A program made the translations under genes and the position numbers. Below are positions 16,936 to 26,387 of a stretch of DNA of 64,000 nt, one piece after another (within the stretch, counting starts at the first letter, position 1; every line of letters begins with the position of its first letter). This DNA comes from Rhizobium sp. CFBP 8762 (GTDB lineage: Bacteria; Pseudomonadota; Alphaproteobacteria; Rhizobiales; Rhizobiaceae). The notes beneath the pieces were generated by a model. It ran no database searches. It was not told the DNA's origin and was given only the letters and a program-made list of their open reading frames with translations. The stretch is taken from contig NZ_JACYUD010000004.1 in the NCBI RefSeq assembly GCF_014841565.1, forward strand, positions 234,659 to 298,658. The letters are read 5' to 3'.

Positions 16936-17655
16936 TCACCAAGGTGTCCTGCCATCCGGCTCGAAAAAGCTGCCAGATTCCGTACCTTCCAGTGCATGGC
17001 GGACGGGGAGCCTTGCACCCTCCTCAGGGGTCATGTTGCCATATCCGGTGAGATCGGTTTTGACAAAACCGGGACTGACGGAGTTTACGATAATGCCGGT
17101 CTCGCGCAGCTCTTCGTTCAGCTGGATCGTCAGCATATTCAAAGCCGCTTTTGAGGCGTTGTATCCAATGAACTGCTGCGCGTAGTAGGCAGATGCAGGG
17201 TCGCCGTTCAACGCCAGAGATCCAAGCGAACTCGACACGTTGACGATGCGCGCGGAGGGTGCTTCCTTCAGCAAAGGCAGCATCGCTTGCGTCACAGCCA
17301 GCGCACCGATGAAGTTCACTTCCATCACTTGGCGCACGGCGTCGATCGACGCGCGGCTCGGAGGCGCGTCGGAGAAGCGAAAGATGCCGGCATTGTTAAC
17401 GAGGATGTCGAGCCTGCCATGTCGTGATCTGACTTGGGAGGCAGCGTCCGCGACGGTCGCTAGATCTTCAAGGTCGATGTGAACAAAACTTACTTTAAGG
17501 CCTTGCCGTGAGAGATCGTCAACCGCCGTGCTCGCCCGGCTGTCGTCGCGAGCGCCGATAACCGCGTGGACCCCCACCATCGCGAGCTGCCGCGCGATCT
17601 CAAGCCCGATTCCCTTATTGCCACCGGTTACCAGCGCGATGCGTTGCTCTTCCAT
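16936..17655 (-). CDS. SDR-family NAD(P)-dependent oxidoreductase
   Basis: A 239-residue classical short-chain dehydrogenase. Cofactor motif TGGNKGIG lies at residues 10-17, NNAG near 87-90, catalytic Ser in VNVSSSLGS, and Tyr-x3-Lys in YNASKAAL (about 165-169). The ATG at 17655 (MEEQRIALVTGG) is preferred to the TTG six bases upstream. The gap in spacing before YNASK, filled by PASAYYAQQFIG, resembles carbonyl-reductase-like SDRs. It is divergent from the TetR gene at 17724, its probable regulator. The substrate is unknown. Confidence 0.9.
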   Translation of the reverse strand: MEEQRIALVTGGNKGIGLEIARQLAMVGVHAVIGARDDSRASTAVDDLSRQGLKVSFVHIDLEDLATVADAASQVRSRHGRLDILVNNAGIFRFSDAPPSRASIDAVRQVMEVNFIGALAVTQAMLPLLKEAPSARIVNVSSSLGSLALNGDPASAYYAQQFIGYNASKAALNMLTIQLNEELRETGIIVNSVSPGFVKTDLTGYGNMTPEEGARLPVRHALEGTESGSFFEPDGRTPW

Positions 17656-17723
17656 GTCCAAACCCTTGTTCCTGTGCTTGTCCGGTCATAATATGAATAA
17701 TTGTTCAGTTTGGGGATTCGCTT

Positions 17724-18371
17724 TTGATCGCTGTTGTACCGTCGTCGTTAAAGCCCCGGAAAAGACCACAACAGGCTCGTGCAAATGCAACGCTCGATGC
17801 CGTTATTGAGGCGACCATTCAGCTTTTGGTAAAGGACGGATATCCGCAGCTCACGACAACGCGGGTTGCTGAAAGGGCCGGTGTTTCTGTCGGCACTATG
17901 TATCAGTATTTCCCGCATAAGCAGGCGCTGATCTATGCCGTAAACGAACGCTATCTCGCAAGACTAGCGGAGAAGATTGAGGCGACTTGCCAGGCGTCCT
18001 ATGGTCAGCCAGCTGAACTGATGGTCGAGGCCCTCATCGACACCTACTGGAAAGCGAAAACGGAACGCCCTGACGTGACGCGTGCTCTCTACCGGTCGGT
18101 CGTTGAGATGGACAACGAGGCGCTGTTGGCCGAGTTCGCGACGAGGACTGACGCGGCGACCACGGCCATGTTTTCCAATGCGTCTGACGCAGCATTTGCT
18201 GATATTGCGTCTGTCAACCGGGTGTTAGTCACTGTGATCTTTGGAACCGTACGCAATTCATTTGAGCGCGCGCATTCCGATCAGGACGTGGAGGACCTTC
18301 GCCGACAACTGCTGGTGATGTGCCGTGCATACCTCCAAAACTGCGTGCGGGTGGACCGAGAATTGCGTTAA
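17724..18371 (+). CDS. TetR/AcrR-family transcriptional regulator
   Basis: A 215-residue TetR-type repressor. The HTH is VAERAGVSVGTMYQYFPHKQ at about residues 44-63; the remainder is the helical ligand-binding domain. The first usable start is TTG at 17724, preceded by GGGGA eight bases earlier; no ATG gives a full HTH domain. The 68-base gap to the divergent SDR gene contains an AT-rich stretch around 17688-17705 that could hold promoters and operator for both. Confidence 0.88.
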   Translation: MIAVVPSSLKPRKRPQQARANATLDAVIEATIQLLVKDGYPQLTTTRVAERAGVSVGTMYQYFPHKQALIYAVNERYLARLAEKIEATCQASYGQPAELMVEALIDTYWKAKTERPDVTRALYRSVVEMDNEALLAEFATRTDAATTAMFSNASDAAFADIASVNRVLVTVIFGTVRNSFERAHSDQDVEDLRRQLLVMCRAYLQNCVRVDRELR

Positions 18372-18601
18372 AGCAGCGCTGTCGACAGTCGACGTGCTCA
18401 GGGTTCGATGCAGAAGAATGGTAGACCAGGCCTCACTGGCCACCAATCGGAACAGGATGAGGCTTTCACTTGCGCGACAGACTGCTTGACGCCGTGGGCG
18501 GCAAGCAAGCTTGGAATACCTTTTGACGTGCTCCGAATGCCATTGACGACTGTTTAATTTCTGGAGCCGCAACGGCCTCGTTGTTCAACCGGCTTCTGCT
18601 A

Positions 18602-18722
18602 TCAGAACGTTACAACAGTCTTTCCAGGAAGTTTGACGGTAGCGTAAGCGACTGCCGCTTCCACGGCGAGGTTGAAAGGATAGACCTTGCTGATTTCCAC
18701 AGTAAGTTCGCCCTTGGCAGCT
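18602..18722 (-). pseudogene. C-terminal remnant of a quinone oxidoreductase/zinc-type dehydrogenase (MDR)
   Basis: The minus strand encodes AAKGELTVEISKVYPFNLA, then EAAVAYATVKLPGKTVVTF and a stop at 18602. This is the usual ending of MDR-family reductases (last strand GKTVVTF). About 40 residues survive; upstream sequence meets the end of the AraC gene region. It was probably once the partner of the TetR or AraC gene. Confidence 0.6.
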
Positions 18723-18752
18723 CGACACCGGCCCCCATTACAACGAAGCCAT

Positions 18753-19652
18753 CTAACTGATTGTATGCTGGCTGATTGACTCCCTCAGCCTGCGAAGGTC
18801 GCGGACAGGCGGAGCTCCGAACTGCCGCAGATATTCGCGGCTGAACTGCGAAGCGCTTTCATAGCCGACCGCATAGGCGACGTCGGAGGCACTCCGGTCA
18901 CCGGCAAGCAACAACTGCCGGGCTTCCTGAAGGCGTATCTGCTTTTGATACTGGATCGGGCTTAATCCGGTCAGAGCGACGAAGTGGCGATGCAGGCTTG
19001 CGCGGCTCATGCCAGCGGCTTCGCACAAAGCCTCGATCCGCAGCCGCCTGTTGCCGTGGTCGCGGATCCATTCGACCGCGCGGCGTATGCCGCCGATTGC
19101 GCCTTCCGGGCGGGCGATGTGGCGCAACAGGCGCCCGCGCGGGCCTTGCAGGAGACGATAAAGCAATTCGCGTTCGGCCAACGGCGCGAGCGCCGGGATG
19201 TCCGCGGGTGCGTCGAGCAACGCCAGCAATCGCAGCAGCGTGTCGCGCACTGGCGGTGTCATCGGGTTGGTCGCGATGCCGCTGCCTGGCGCGTCCGTGT
19301 CGCGCGCCGCCGGCATGGTCGATGCGACCTCGGCGAGACGTGCGGGATCAAGGACCAGCGAAACCGCCACATAAGGACTGCCATCGTCGGCGTCATGGAT
19401 CTGCCCGCTCAAAGGCAGATCGAGTGCGCTGACCAGATATTCAGAGGCGTCGTAGCGCAGCAAGTCGTCATGGATGGCCACCTCTTTCGATCCCTGCAGA
19501 ATGAAGCAGATCATCGAGCGGTAGAGACACGGCGAGGTTCCGGAGGTTGCCTGTCCAATACCGATTTCCAGGCGTGGGATTGGCGTCAGGGTCATTCCGG
19601 TCCGCCCGTGACGGAGCGCAAGATCGCGAAGGGGATTCAGGTCGTTGGTCAT
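18753..19652 (-). CDS. AraC-family transcriptional regulator
   Basis: A 299-residue AraC regulator. The N-terminal domain (residues 15-170, with LVSALDLPLSGQI) is the AraC_N type found in regulators of aldehyde and redox stress genes. The C-terminal double HTH is at about 195-290 (LRIEALCEAAGMSRASLHRHF and SASDVAYAVGYESASQFSREY). The ATG at 19652 (MTNDLNPLRDLA) fits the family; the frame stays open upstream. It is divergent from the SDR-GST pair at 19825-21287 and probably activates it. Confidence 0.9.
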   Translation of the reverse strand: MTNDLNPLRDLALRHGRTGMTLTPIPRLEIGIGQATSGTSPCLYRSMICFILQGSKEVAIHDDLLRYDASEYLVSALDLPLSGQIHDADDGSPYVAVSLVLDPARLAEVASTMPAARDTDAPGSGIATNPMTPPVRDTLLRLLALLDAPADIPALAPLAERELLYRLLQGPRGRLLRHIARPEGAIGGIRRAVEWIRDHGNRRLRIEALCEAAGMSRASLHRHFVALTGLSPIQYQKQIRLQEARQLLLAGDRSASDVAYAVGYESASQFSREYLRQFGAPPVRDLRRLRESISQHTIS

Positions 19653-19824
19653 GCCTGAAAACATGACATCAATTTCCACGAATGCAAAGACCTTGAGATA
19701 ATCAGGCAAACAATTGAGAGCATCAGGCGGAGCGTGAAACGCAGCAATCGCCTATTTGACTGGCAGCGAGGGCCGCGCCTCAGCGGCGTGCCGTCCGATA
19801 ATCAAAACCTCAAGGAATGTAGCC

Positions 19825-20583
19825 ATGTCTCAGAAAATCGCACTCATTACCGGTGCCAGCCGTGGCCTCGGTCGCAGCATGGCGCTGCACCTCGCCCGTC
19901 GCGGCGTCGGCATCGTCGGCACCTTTCGCCAGGGCGCCGGGGAAGCCCAGACGCTGGTTGAAGAGATCGAAGCTCTGGGCGGCAAGGCGGTGATGCTCGA
20001 ACTCGACGTCACCAAGGTAGCAAGCTTCCCGGCCTTCGTCGCATCCTTCGCCGAGACGCTCGCGAGCCGCTTCGGCAGCGACCGGTTCGACTATCTGGTC
20101 AACAACGCCGGTGCGGTCGTCCACGTGCAGGTCGCTGACGCAAGCGAGGAACAGTTCGATATGATGATCGACATGCACCTGCGCGGACCGGTGTTCCTGA
20201 CGCAGGCATTGCTACCGATCATCGCCGATGGCGGACGCATCCTTAATGTCTCTACGGGCTTCACGCGCACATCAATGGCCACCTTCGGTCTTTATGCGGC
20301 AGCCAAGGCGGGGCTTGAGACGCTGACCCGGTTCATGGCGCTGGAACTCGGCGCGCGGCAGATTCGCGTCAACGCCATCGCGCCGGGCGCCATCGCTACC
20401 GATTTCGGCGGCGGCAGGGTCCGCGATAACGAACAGGCTCATGCCTTTGTCGCGAGCAAGATCGCGCTCGGCCGCGTCGGTCAACCCGACGACATCGGCC
20501 GCGCGGTCGCAGCGATTCTGTCCGATGACATGGGCTGGGCCAACGGCACGACGTTCGACGTATCGGGCGGCCAGTCGCTCTGA
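19825..20583 (+). CDS. SDR-family oxidoreductase
   Basis: A 252-residue short-chain dehydrogenase. TGASRGLG is the cofactor motif (residues 9-16), NNAGA follows near 93, the catalytic Ser is in LNVSTGF and the Tyr/Lys pair in YAAAKAG. The C-terminus DVSGGQSL is typical of SDRs that bind NADPH. The ATG at 19825 is preceded by AAGGAA. It is followed after 29 bases by a glutathione S-transferase, so the two form a likely detoxification operon under the divergent AraC regulator. Confidence 0.9.
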   Translation: MSQKIALITGASRGLGRSMALHLARRGVGIVGTFRQGAGEAQTLVEEIEALGGKAVMLELDVTKVASFPAFVASFAETLASRFGSDRFDYLVNNAGAVVHVQVADASEEQFDMMIDMHLRGPVFLTQALLPIIADGGRILNVSTGFTRTSMATFGLYAAAKAGLETLTRFMALELGARQIRVNAIAPGAIATDFGGGRVRDNEQAHAFVASKIALGRVGQPDDIGRAVAAILSDDMGWANGTTFDVSGGQSL

Positions 20584-20612
20584 TCTCCATTCCAGCACAT
20601 CGAGACGCCGTC

Positions 20613-21287
20613 ATGACCAAGCAAAACCTCACTCTTATCAGCCACCCACTGTGCCCCTTCGTCCAACGCGCCGCGATCGTCCTCCTCGAAAAGGCGGTAG
20701 CGTTCGACCGGGTCAACATCGACCTGTCTGCCAAGCCTGACTGGTTTCTGGCCCTGTCGCCGACCGGCAAGGTGCCGTTGCTGAAGGTGCGCCAACTGAG
20801 CGGTGAGGAGGCAATTCTCTTCGAAAGCGTGGCGATCTGCGAATATCTGAACGAGACACAAGGCGGCGCGGCGATGTATCCCGACGATGCATTGCTGCGT
20901 GCCCGCCATCGCGCCTGGATCGAATTCGCCACCCAGACCTTTGCCGAGGGCTGGCAGTTCCTCCACGCCAAGGATACGGCGACCGCCGACGCCCGGCGGG
21001 CAGCCTTCCGTGATCGGCTGAGCAAGATCGAGGCTGCACTGGGGAACGGCCCGTATTTCGCCAGGGCGGACTTTGGCCTGGTCGATGCGGTCTACGCACC
21101 GCTGTTCCGCTATTTCGGGATCATCGATCCGCAAGTGGCGGACCCGATCTTTGCTGGCCTGCCTCGTGTGACGGCGTGGTGCGCGGCACTTGCCGAGCGA
21201 TCCAGCGTCCGGAACGCCGTGACCGATACCTATCCCGACCTGTTTTGCGACCACCTGCGCCAGCAAGGCGTGATGATCGCGGCTTAA
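20613..21287 (+). CDS. Glutathione S-transferase family protein
   Basis: A 224-residue GST. The thioredoxin-like domain (residues 1-82) contains CPFVQRAAIVLLEK, a Cys-based active site as in omega or beta-type enzymes, the cis-Pro in GKVPLLKV and the glutathione contact ESVAICEYL. The helical C-terminal domain follows. It should conjugate or deglutathionylate electrophiles in the cytoplasm. It is cotranscribed with the preceding SDR. Confidence 0.9.
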   Translation: MTKQNLTLISHPLCPFVQRAAIVLLEKAVAFDRVNIDLSAKPDWFLALSPTGKVPLLKVRQLSGEEAILFESVAICEYLNETQGGAAMYPDDALLRARHRAWIEFATQTFAEGWQFLHAKDTATADARRAAFRDRLSKIEAALGNGPYFARADFGLVDAVYAPLFRYFGIIDPQVADPIFAGLPRVTAWCAALAERSSVRNAVTDTYPDLFCDHLRQQGVMIAA

Positions 21288-21299
21288 CTTTGCCGTTCA

Positions 21300-21365
21300 G
21301 GCGGCTGCGGTGCGAGCCCATGAACCGGGCAACCGCCTGTACGCATTGTTCAAGTCGACCACTGT
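21300..21365 (+). pseudogene. Possible fragment of a quinol monooxygenase (ABM-domain) gene
   Basis: The short stretch VRAHEPGNRLYALFKSTT resembles the middle of antibiotic-biosynthesis-monooxygenase-domain proteins. About 20 residues are too few for a firm call. It lies between the GST gene and the end of the permease gene. Confidence 0.3.
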
Positions 21366-21435
21366 CCGGCAGCGCGTTGGCGCGATTGCGGGCTGCCGGA
21401 GCGAAATCATGAAGTCGTTCTTCGACGAAGGCTTG

Positions 21436-22446
21436 TTACGCGACGCTCGCCGCCATCGGATCGTGCACAGTCAGTCCGCCGGAGCGCTTCAGTACCCACG
21501 AAGCTACAATCGGTGCAAGGATGGCGGTTACCAGAACAGCTGTCGCAGTCTGCGCTGCGGCTGACTCCACAAAGGGCAGGAAGCGAGGGTCGGCGACGGC
21601 GACGGCCATAGGGACGGCAACGGCGTTACCAGCCGTAGTACCGGCCGCAAAGCCAATGCCGCTTTTCGAACCACGGCGCAACAGAAATCGATAGCCGAGG
21701 TAAGTGAGCCCGCCTGTGAAAAAAGCGACGCCAACGCCAAGAAACAGGCCCTGAACTCCACCCGTCAGCACTGTGCCCAAGCTGATGCCGGTTCCAACGG
21801 CAAAGGACATGAACGGGATCGTGATGCTCGGCACGCTATCGAGTGCACGGGTCCACTCGCGGTCGACAGCGCCGACGATCAGACCCAGCGCAAACGGGAC
21901 AATCGCTGCAACGAGAGCTATGAACGGGATCTGTCCCAGACCGGATGCGCCGAGAAAGATCATGGCGAGAAACGGACCATCATCGAAGGCGCTGGCGACA
22001 TAGGCACCTGTGTCTCGCTCGTCGCCGTACTCACCGGCGAAAGCCAGCCACAAGGCTCCGTTGCTGTTGCCCATAATCGCAAGCAAGGCCAGGATCGATA
22101 TTCCCCAGAACCCTTCAAGTCCAAATATAAGACCGAGCATAACTGCGATTGCCGCCGGGATCAGGGTCTTGCACAAGAGCACCACTCCAGTGGTAGCAGC
22201 GGCAGCCTTGCCGCTGTGGCTCCCGGTAATCTGCGCACCGGTTGCAAAAATCAGCAGCCCGATGAGAGCCAGCGCACCGTCCTTGAACAAGGCTTGGGTG
22301 AAGCCGCCGATCCTGAGCGCCTCGGGTGCAAACGTATTGATGAGGACACCCAGTACGAGCGGGATCAACATCATGCCTGCCGGGACTTTTTGCATTGTCT
22401 TGAAGAACGGGACTGACGAAGGTCCTTGTTTGAATTGCATTTCCAT
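21436..22446 (-). CDS. 2-keto-3-deoxygluconate permease-family transporter
   Basis: A 336-residue inner-membrane protein of the KdgT family with about ten hydrophobic segments (for example MLIPLVLGVLINTFAPEALR near the start and ATAVLVTAILAPIVASWVL near the end). Family features are GGFTQALFKDGALALIGL and GNSNGALWLAFAGEYG. The ATG at 22446 has AGGAGGAG eight bases upstream. The family imports 2-keto-3-deoxy-D-gluconate with protons. Here it is last in an operon with an SDR, a DUF1537 kinase and a RuBisCO-like protein, so its substrate is more likely the sugar acid that those enzymes degrade. Confidence 0.9.
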   Translation of the reverse strand: MEMQFKQGPSSVPFFKTMQKVPAGMMLIPLVLGVLINTFAPEALRIGGFTQALFKDGALALIGLLIFATGAQITGSHSGKAAAATTGVVLLCKTLIPAAIAVMLGLIFGLEGFWGISILALLAIMGNSNGALWLAFAGEYGDERDTGAYVASAFDDGPFLAMIFLGASGLGQIPFIALVAAIVPFALGLIVGAVDREWTRALDSVPSITIPFMSFAVGTGISLGTVLTGGVQGLFLGVGVAFFTGGLTYLGYRFLLRRGSKSGIGFAAGTTAGNAVAVPMAVAVADPRFLPFVESAAAQTATAVLVTAILAPIVASWVLKRSGGLTVHDPMAASVA

Positions 22447-22609
22447 GAGGCACACTCCTCCTGCGCGCCCTACCTCCCCGGTATTGCACGTCGCTTTCGG
22501 TTGATATCGGTTTCATGCTCTTCTACGTCGAGTGATGTGCCGGAAACCCAGGGCTCCTCTTCCCAAATTGACCGCACACCACACCGATGCTCATTTCAAA
22601 CTCCCCGCC

Positions 22610-23380
22610 TTAAGCCGGGAGCGCTCCGGCAGCGAGGAACCCGCCGTCCACGGGAATGACTGCGCCATTGATATAACTCGCGCCCTCGGACGCCAAAAAT
22701 GACACAGTCGACGCTATCTCGCCCGGCTTGCCATAGCGCTTCGCTGGAATGGCAGCCGTGTATGTCGCCCTGAACTCCGCCGAGTGCAGAACCTCCGTCA
22801 GCGGTGTATCCACGGGACCGGGTGCAACGGCATTGCTGGTGATGCCGTACGTTGCCAGTTCCGCAGCCATCTGCCTGGTCAGGCCAATGACAGCTGCCTT
22901 CGACACGCCATATGCGGTCCGGCCATGGCCCACGGCACGTTCGCCCGCAACCGATGCGATATTGATGATCCTGCCCCAGCCGGACCGGCGCATGAGCCGC
23001 GCCGCATGCTGGCTGCACAGCAAGGCTCCCGTAACATTGATGTTGATCGTCGCAACCCAGTTGTCATAGGGAAAGTCGATAAATGGAAATGTCTTGGCGA
23101 TGCCGGCATTATTGACCAGCACATCGCAACGGCCATAGTCGGTCTCGACGACCTTGAATGCCTGAGCAATGGATTCCGGATTACCAACATCCATCACGAC
23201 TGGCGTGGCAATGAGATTTGCGGCTCTCAGTTCATCCGCCGCTTTTTTCGCGGCTTCCTCGTTGACGTCGGCAATGATGACCGCGAAGCCATCCAGCGCG
23301 AGATTGTGAGCAATCGCGAAGCCGATACCCATTGCGGAACCGGTCACAAGTGCAACTCTCGTTTCTTTTTCGTCTGCCAT
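22610..23380 (-). CDS. SDR-family dehydrogenase of the sugar-acid operon
   Basis: A 256-residue short-chain dehydrogenase. TGSAMGIG is the cofactor motif at about 14-21, with an Asp after the second strand (IIADVN) that favours NAD over NADP. NNAG is near 92, the catalytic Ser is in INIASVAGE and YGVSKAAV holds Tyr and Lys. The ATG at 23380 has GGGAGG upstream; the frame is open further 5' but without a better start. It lies 75 bases after the kinase gene. In known RuBisCO-like/DUF1537 pathways a dehydrogenase oxidises the acid sugar before phosphorylation, and that is the likely role here. Confidence 0.88.
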   Translation of the reverse strand: MADEKETRVALVTGSAMGIGFAIAHNLALDGFAVIIADVNEEAAKKAADELRAANLIATPVVMDVGNPESIAQAFKVVETDYGRCDVLVNNAGIAKTFPFIDFPYDNWVATININVTGALLCSQHAARLMRRSGWGRIINIASVAGERAVGHGRTAYGVSKAAVIGLTRQMAAELATYGITSNAVAPGPVDTPLTEVLHSAEFRATYTAAIPAKRYGKPGEIASTVSFLASEGASYINGAVIPVDGGFLAAGALPA

Positions 23381-23455
23381 ATCGTTCCTCCCTGACGTTA
23401 AAATCGACCGGTTCGCACCGGCTGGCTCATCCCCACCGATCGGAGCCAAGCGAAA

Positions 23456-24826
23456 TTACTGATGTCCGTCCCTTGCTGCTGTGAAGTAACCGACAGATCC
23501 CACCTGCCCGCCCTTCATCGCGATCTCTATCCCATTTCTGGATGGATCTGCTGAGTGGGCCCTGCACAACGGACCGCCGGGTGCCAGCTTCGACACACTG
23601 GTCAAGGCGTCGATTTTCAGCCTCAAAGCAGCATGGCTCGACGTGTCCCCGCCCGACAGAACCACCCGACTGATGCCGGTTTCCGTGATGAGCCTGTCGA
23701 GTATCTGCCCAAGACTGCTGCCGATGCGGTCATTAATGGTCTCAGCCGTCTTCCGGTCCTGGTAGAATCTGTCTTTAAACCGGCCGACTGCCGGGTCTTG
23801 CGGACCCTTGGCTGTAAACACCAGGGGATCGCGACCCTCCGACAGGGCGACCCTTGACCTGCTTACGGCGCGATCGATCTCGGCATCCCATGCCTGCTGA
23901 TCGGACACGCGATCCAGATCAAGCCGGATCGCCTCGAAACCATGAGACGTTGCATGATCGATCTGCGCGGCAGTCATGGGTGAAACCGAACCGGACACGA
24001 CAGCAATTCTTTCAACCGGCTTCACCGAGCTTTCGATCGCACTATCGGTCAAAAGGCCCTTCGAGCGCCAATATGCTGCCAATGCCGCCTGCACACCCTG
24101 AGAGCCAAGCACGAATTTTTGCGCGTTGCCCATGGTCCAGATGGCCCGTCCGGCGGCACGCAAAGTATCCCGATCGAGCAGATCGATGGAGTAAATATGC
24201 GCCTTTTCCGTCTCGTATTGACGAATGCGTGTTTCGACGTCACCGTTTTTCAGCTGGAGAAAGTCGATATTGGTAATCGGCAAACTGGTTTGCAGCGCCA
24301 GATGCCGGGCCAGATCGGACTCCTGCATCGGCGTCGATGGATGGTTGGTCATCGTTGGGTGGCGATCCAGGCGATAATACCTGCTGTCGGCTTGGGCGAA
24401 GAGATGGCCGAAAACCTGTATCCGCCCCATTCCAAGATCGCCGACCAACATGGGTATCGGACCCGGGAACAGCTCCGCGCCTATGTCGGCGGCTTTTCCA
24501 ATCGAGCCGATCTCCGGTGCGGAATCGAATGTCGAACACACCTTGTACTGTACGATGGGCGCGCCAGATTCCGCCAGTCGCTGGAAGATGGCAGGCAGGT
24601 GAGACGCCATCCAGGACGGGCTTTTTGAGCGCGCTATCCCCGCAATCCCGATGCACCGGTAATCCGGGAATGCGGCAAGACGTTCCGCCGATGGGACATC
24701 CAGAAAAAGCACCGTCTTGATGCCCTGCCAGGCGAAGGCTTCCATCGAAGCGGATGATCCCGTGAAATCATCACCGTAGAAGGCAAGCAGCGCGCCGGGA
24801 GGAAGCGTTGAAAGGGTGTCGCTCAT
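23456..24826 (-). CDS. DUF1537 family acid-sugar kinase
   Basis: A 456-residue four-carbon-acid-sugar-kinase family protein. The N-terminal domain (residues 1-240) begins LLAFYGDDFTGSSASMEAF with the substrate-binding DDFTG motif. The C-terminal nucleotide-binding domain includes VVSGSVSPMTAAQIDHA and VLSGGDTSSHAALR. The family phosphorylates sugar acids such as 3-oxo-tetronates and 3-oxo-isoapionate with ATP. The start overlaps the stop of the RuBisCO-like gene by four bases (ATGA), showing translational coupling. I would compare it first with OtnK and OiaK; the exact substrate is inferred, not shown. Confidence 0.9.
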   Translation of the reverse strand: MSDTLSTLPPGALLAFYGDDFTGSSASMEAFAWQGIKTVLFLDVPSAERLAAFPDYRCIGIAGIARSKSPSWMASHLPAIFQRLAESGAPIVQYKVCSTFDSAPEIGSIGKAADIGAELFPGPIPMLVGDLGMGRIQVFGHLFAQADSRYYRLDRHPTMTNHPSTPMQESDLARHLALQTSLPITNIDFLQLKNGDVETRIRQYETEKAHIYSIDLLDRDTLRAAGRAIWTMGNAQKFVLGSQGVQAALAAYWRSKGLLTDSAIESSVKPVERIAVVSGSVSPMTAAQIDHATSHGFEAIRLDLDRVSDQQAWDAEIDRAVSRSRVALSEGRDPLVFTAKGPQDPAVGRFKDRFYQDRKTAETINDRIGSSLGQILDRLITETGISRVVLSGGDTSSHAALRLKIDALTSVSKLAPGGPLCRAHSADPSRNGIEIAMKGGQVGSVGYFTAARDGHQ

Positions 24827-26085
24827 GTGCGCATGTCCATGGCGAGCCTCAATGCATCGCTATGTCCGGCGGCAGACTCGAGGCTTTCCCCTGCAATGGC
24901 CGCCCGATAGGCATCGCGCAGAGCCTGCACGCCTGCCGCGGGGCCTTTGGGATGCGCCACGATGCCGCCACCGGCCGTGACGATCAGGTCGTCCGACTGC
25001 AACCCGGCATAGGTGGCATGGGCCTGACGAACGGTTTGTCCGCTCGAAAATACCGGCATGACCAGGCACGCCTTCTCTTCCGACATTGGCGTCAGGCATT
25101 CGCGTGCCGACCGGATGACCGATTCATTGTCCTCGGAAAACTTGTTGTCGACGCCGTTGACATGCATGTGGTCTGCGCCGGCAAGGCGCCATAGCTTCTG
25201 CCATGCGACATAAGACCAACCCAACGACCGATGGCGGCTCAGATAACCCCAGCCGTTTCGGTGTGCGTGGATCGGCAGTTGACTGAATGACCTCAAATCC
25301 AGAAAGCCAGTCATCCCGACGGAATTCAGGCTGACCATCAGGCAGGTTGCGCCTGCGGACACGAGCTTGTCATGGCGTCGCCGCATCTCATCCATATCGC
25401 CCGTCAGGTTGAAGGCGTACATCGTCTTCTTGCCCGTCCGTTCCGCGGCCTCGTTGATCACCCGCATCACGCGGTCGACGCGGTCGTCAAACGGGCAGAC
25501 AGAAGAGTCGCTTTGCAACTCGTCATCCTTGATGAAATCGATGCCGCCATTGACGAGATCCTGGACCAGAGAAGCGGTTTGCTCTGCGGTCAGGCCGACA
25601 CTCGGCTTGATGATCGTTCCAATCATCGGTCCCGTCTGAACGCCGCCAAGGTCTCTGGTTCCCTCGATCCCGAACGCGGGACCTTTGTACTTTTGAAAGA
25701 ACGGCGGGGGGAATCGAATGTCGACGATCCTGAGACCAGTGACACAGGCAAGTTCAAAAAGATTGCCAGCAACTGTCGCCAGAAGGTTGGGAAGCGATAC
25801 CCCAACAGTTGCAAGGGGCCAGGACAGCGTCATCTTCACCCGATGCAAAGGCATCGCGGCGTCCATGGGATATCGACCATCGAGGGCGGCAACAGCATTG
25901 TACGTTGCGATGGTCTCGAGGGTTTCCACTCGTGCTGCCGCCAACGCTTTTAATTCGGGCGTTTCGCCAGGTATTGCAACGAACGTGCCGCTGGATTGCT
26001 CGCCGGCAATGATTTCCGCAGCTTGTTCCGGTGGCATGTATGTCTCAAGGATATAGTCAGCCTCGAGGCGCATTGTATTGGTCAC
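24823..26085 (-). CDS. RuBisCO-like protein (form IV large-subunit family)
   Basis: A 420-residue RuBisCO large-subunit homologue. Counting from the GTG at 26085 (after a GAGGAGGAG site) it keeps equivalents of the catalytic Lys175 (Lys160, in GTIIKPSVGL), the carbamylated Lys201 with metal ligands Asp203/Glu204 (Lys186, Asp188, Glu189 in FIKDDE), His294-Arg295 (His275-Arg276), His327 (His308) and loop-6 Lys334 (Lys315). Second-shell positions differ, for example KPSVGL instead of KPKLGL. Such RuBisCO-like proteins do not fix carbon. With a DUF1537 kinase and a dehydrogenase next to it, the closest known setting is D-apionate breakdown, where OiaX/OiaT act on 3-oxo-isoapionate 4-phosphate. 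That reaction is inferred from context. Confidence 0.92.
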   Translation of the reverse strand: MTNTMRLEADYILETYMPPEQAAEIIAGEQSSGTFVAIPGETPELKALAAARVETLETIATYNAVAALDGRYPMDAAMPLHRVKMTLSWPLATVGVSLPNLLATVAGNLFELACVTGLRIVDIRFPPPFFQKYKGPAFGIEGTRDLGGVQTGPMIGTIIKPSVGLTAEQTASLVQDLVNGGIDFIKDDELQSDSSVCPFDDRVDRVMRVINEAAERTGKKTMYAFNLTGDMDEMRRRHDKLVSAGATCLMVSLNSVGMTGFLDLRSFSQLPIHAHRNGWGYLSRHRSLGWSYVAWQKLWRLAGADHMHVNGVDNKFSEDNESVIRSARECLTPMSEEKACLVMPVFSSGQTVRQAHATYAGLQSDDLIVTAGGGIVAHPKGPAAGVQALRDAYRAAIAGESLESAAGHSDALRLAMDMRT

Positions 26086-26387
26086 GATATCTCCTCCTCG
26101 ATCGAAGCGTACCGGACCCTCCTCCGTACTCCCCATGATCGTTCAACACTCATACATGCGTGGCTCCTTGAAAACAGGCACAATGCAAGCCGTATGATGT
26201 GAGTTTAAATCACCTCATACGAGGAAATGAATTCGAGTTGTTGTGTTCCATACCCATCCCATCGCTGTGCCAGCAGCACATTTCCGTGTAAAATGTCGAG
26301 CGTCTGCTAATTCAGACCTTCATTGATGTGTGTCAAGCTGACATGGTGCGGGGAATCCTGCTTGGTGCAGTATGTCAGGAGGTATCA

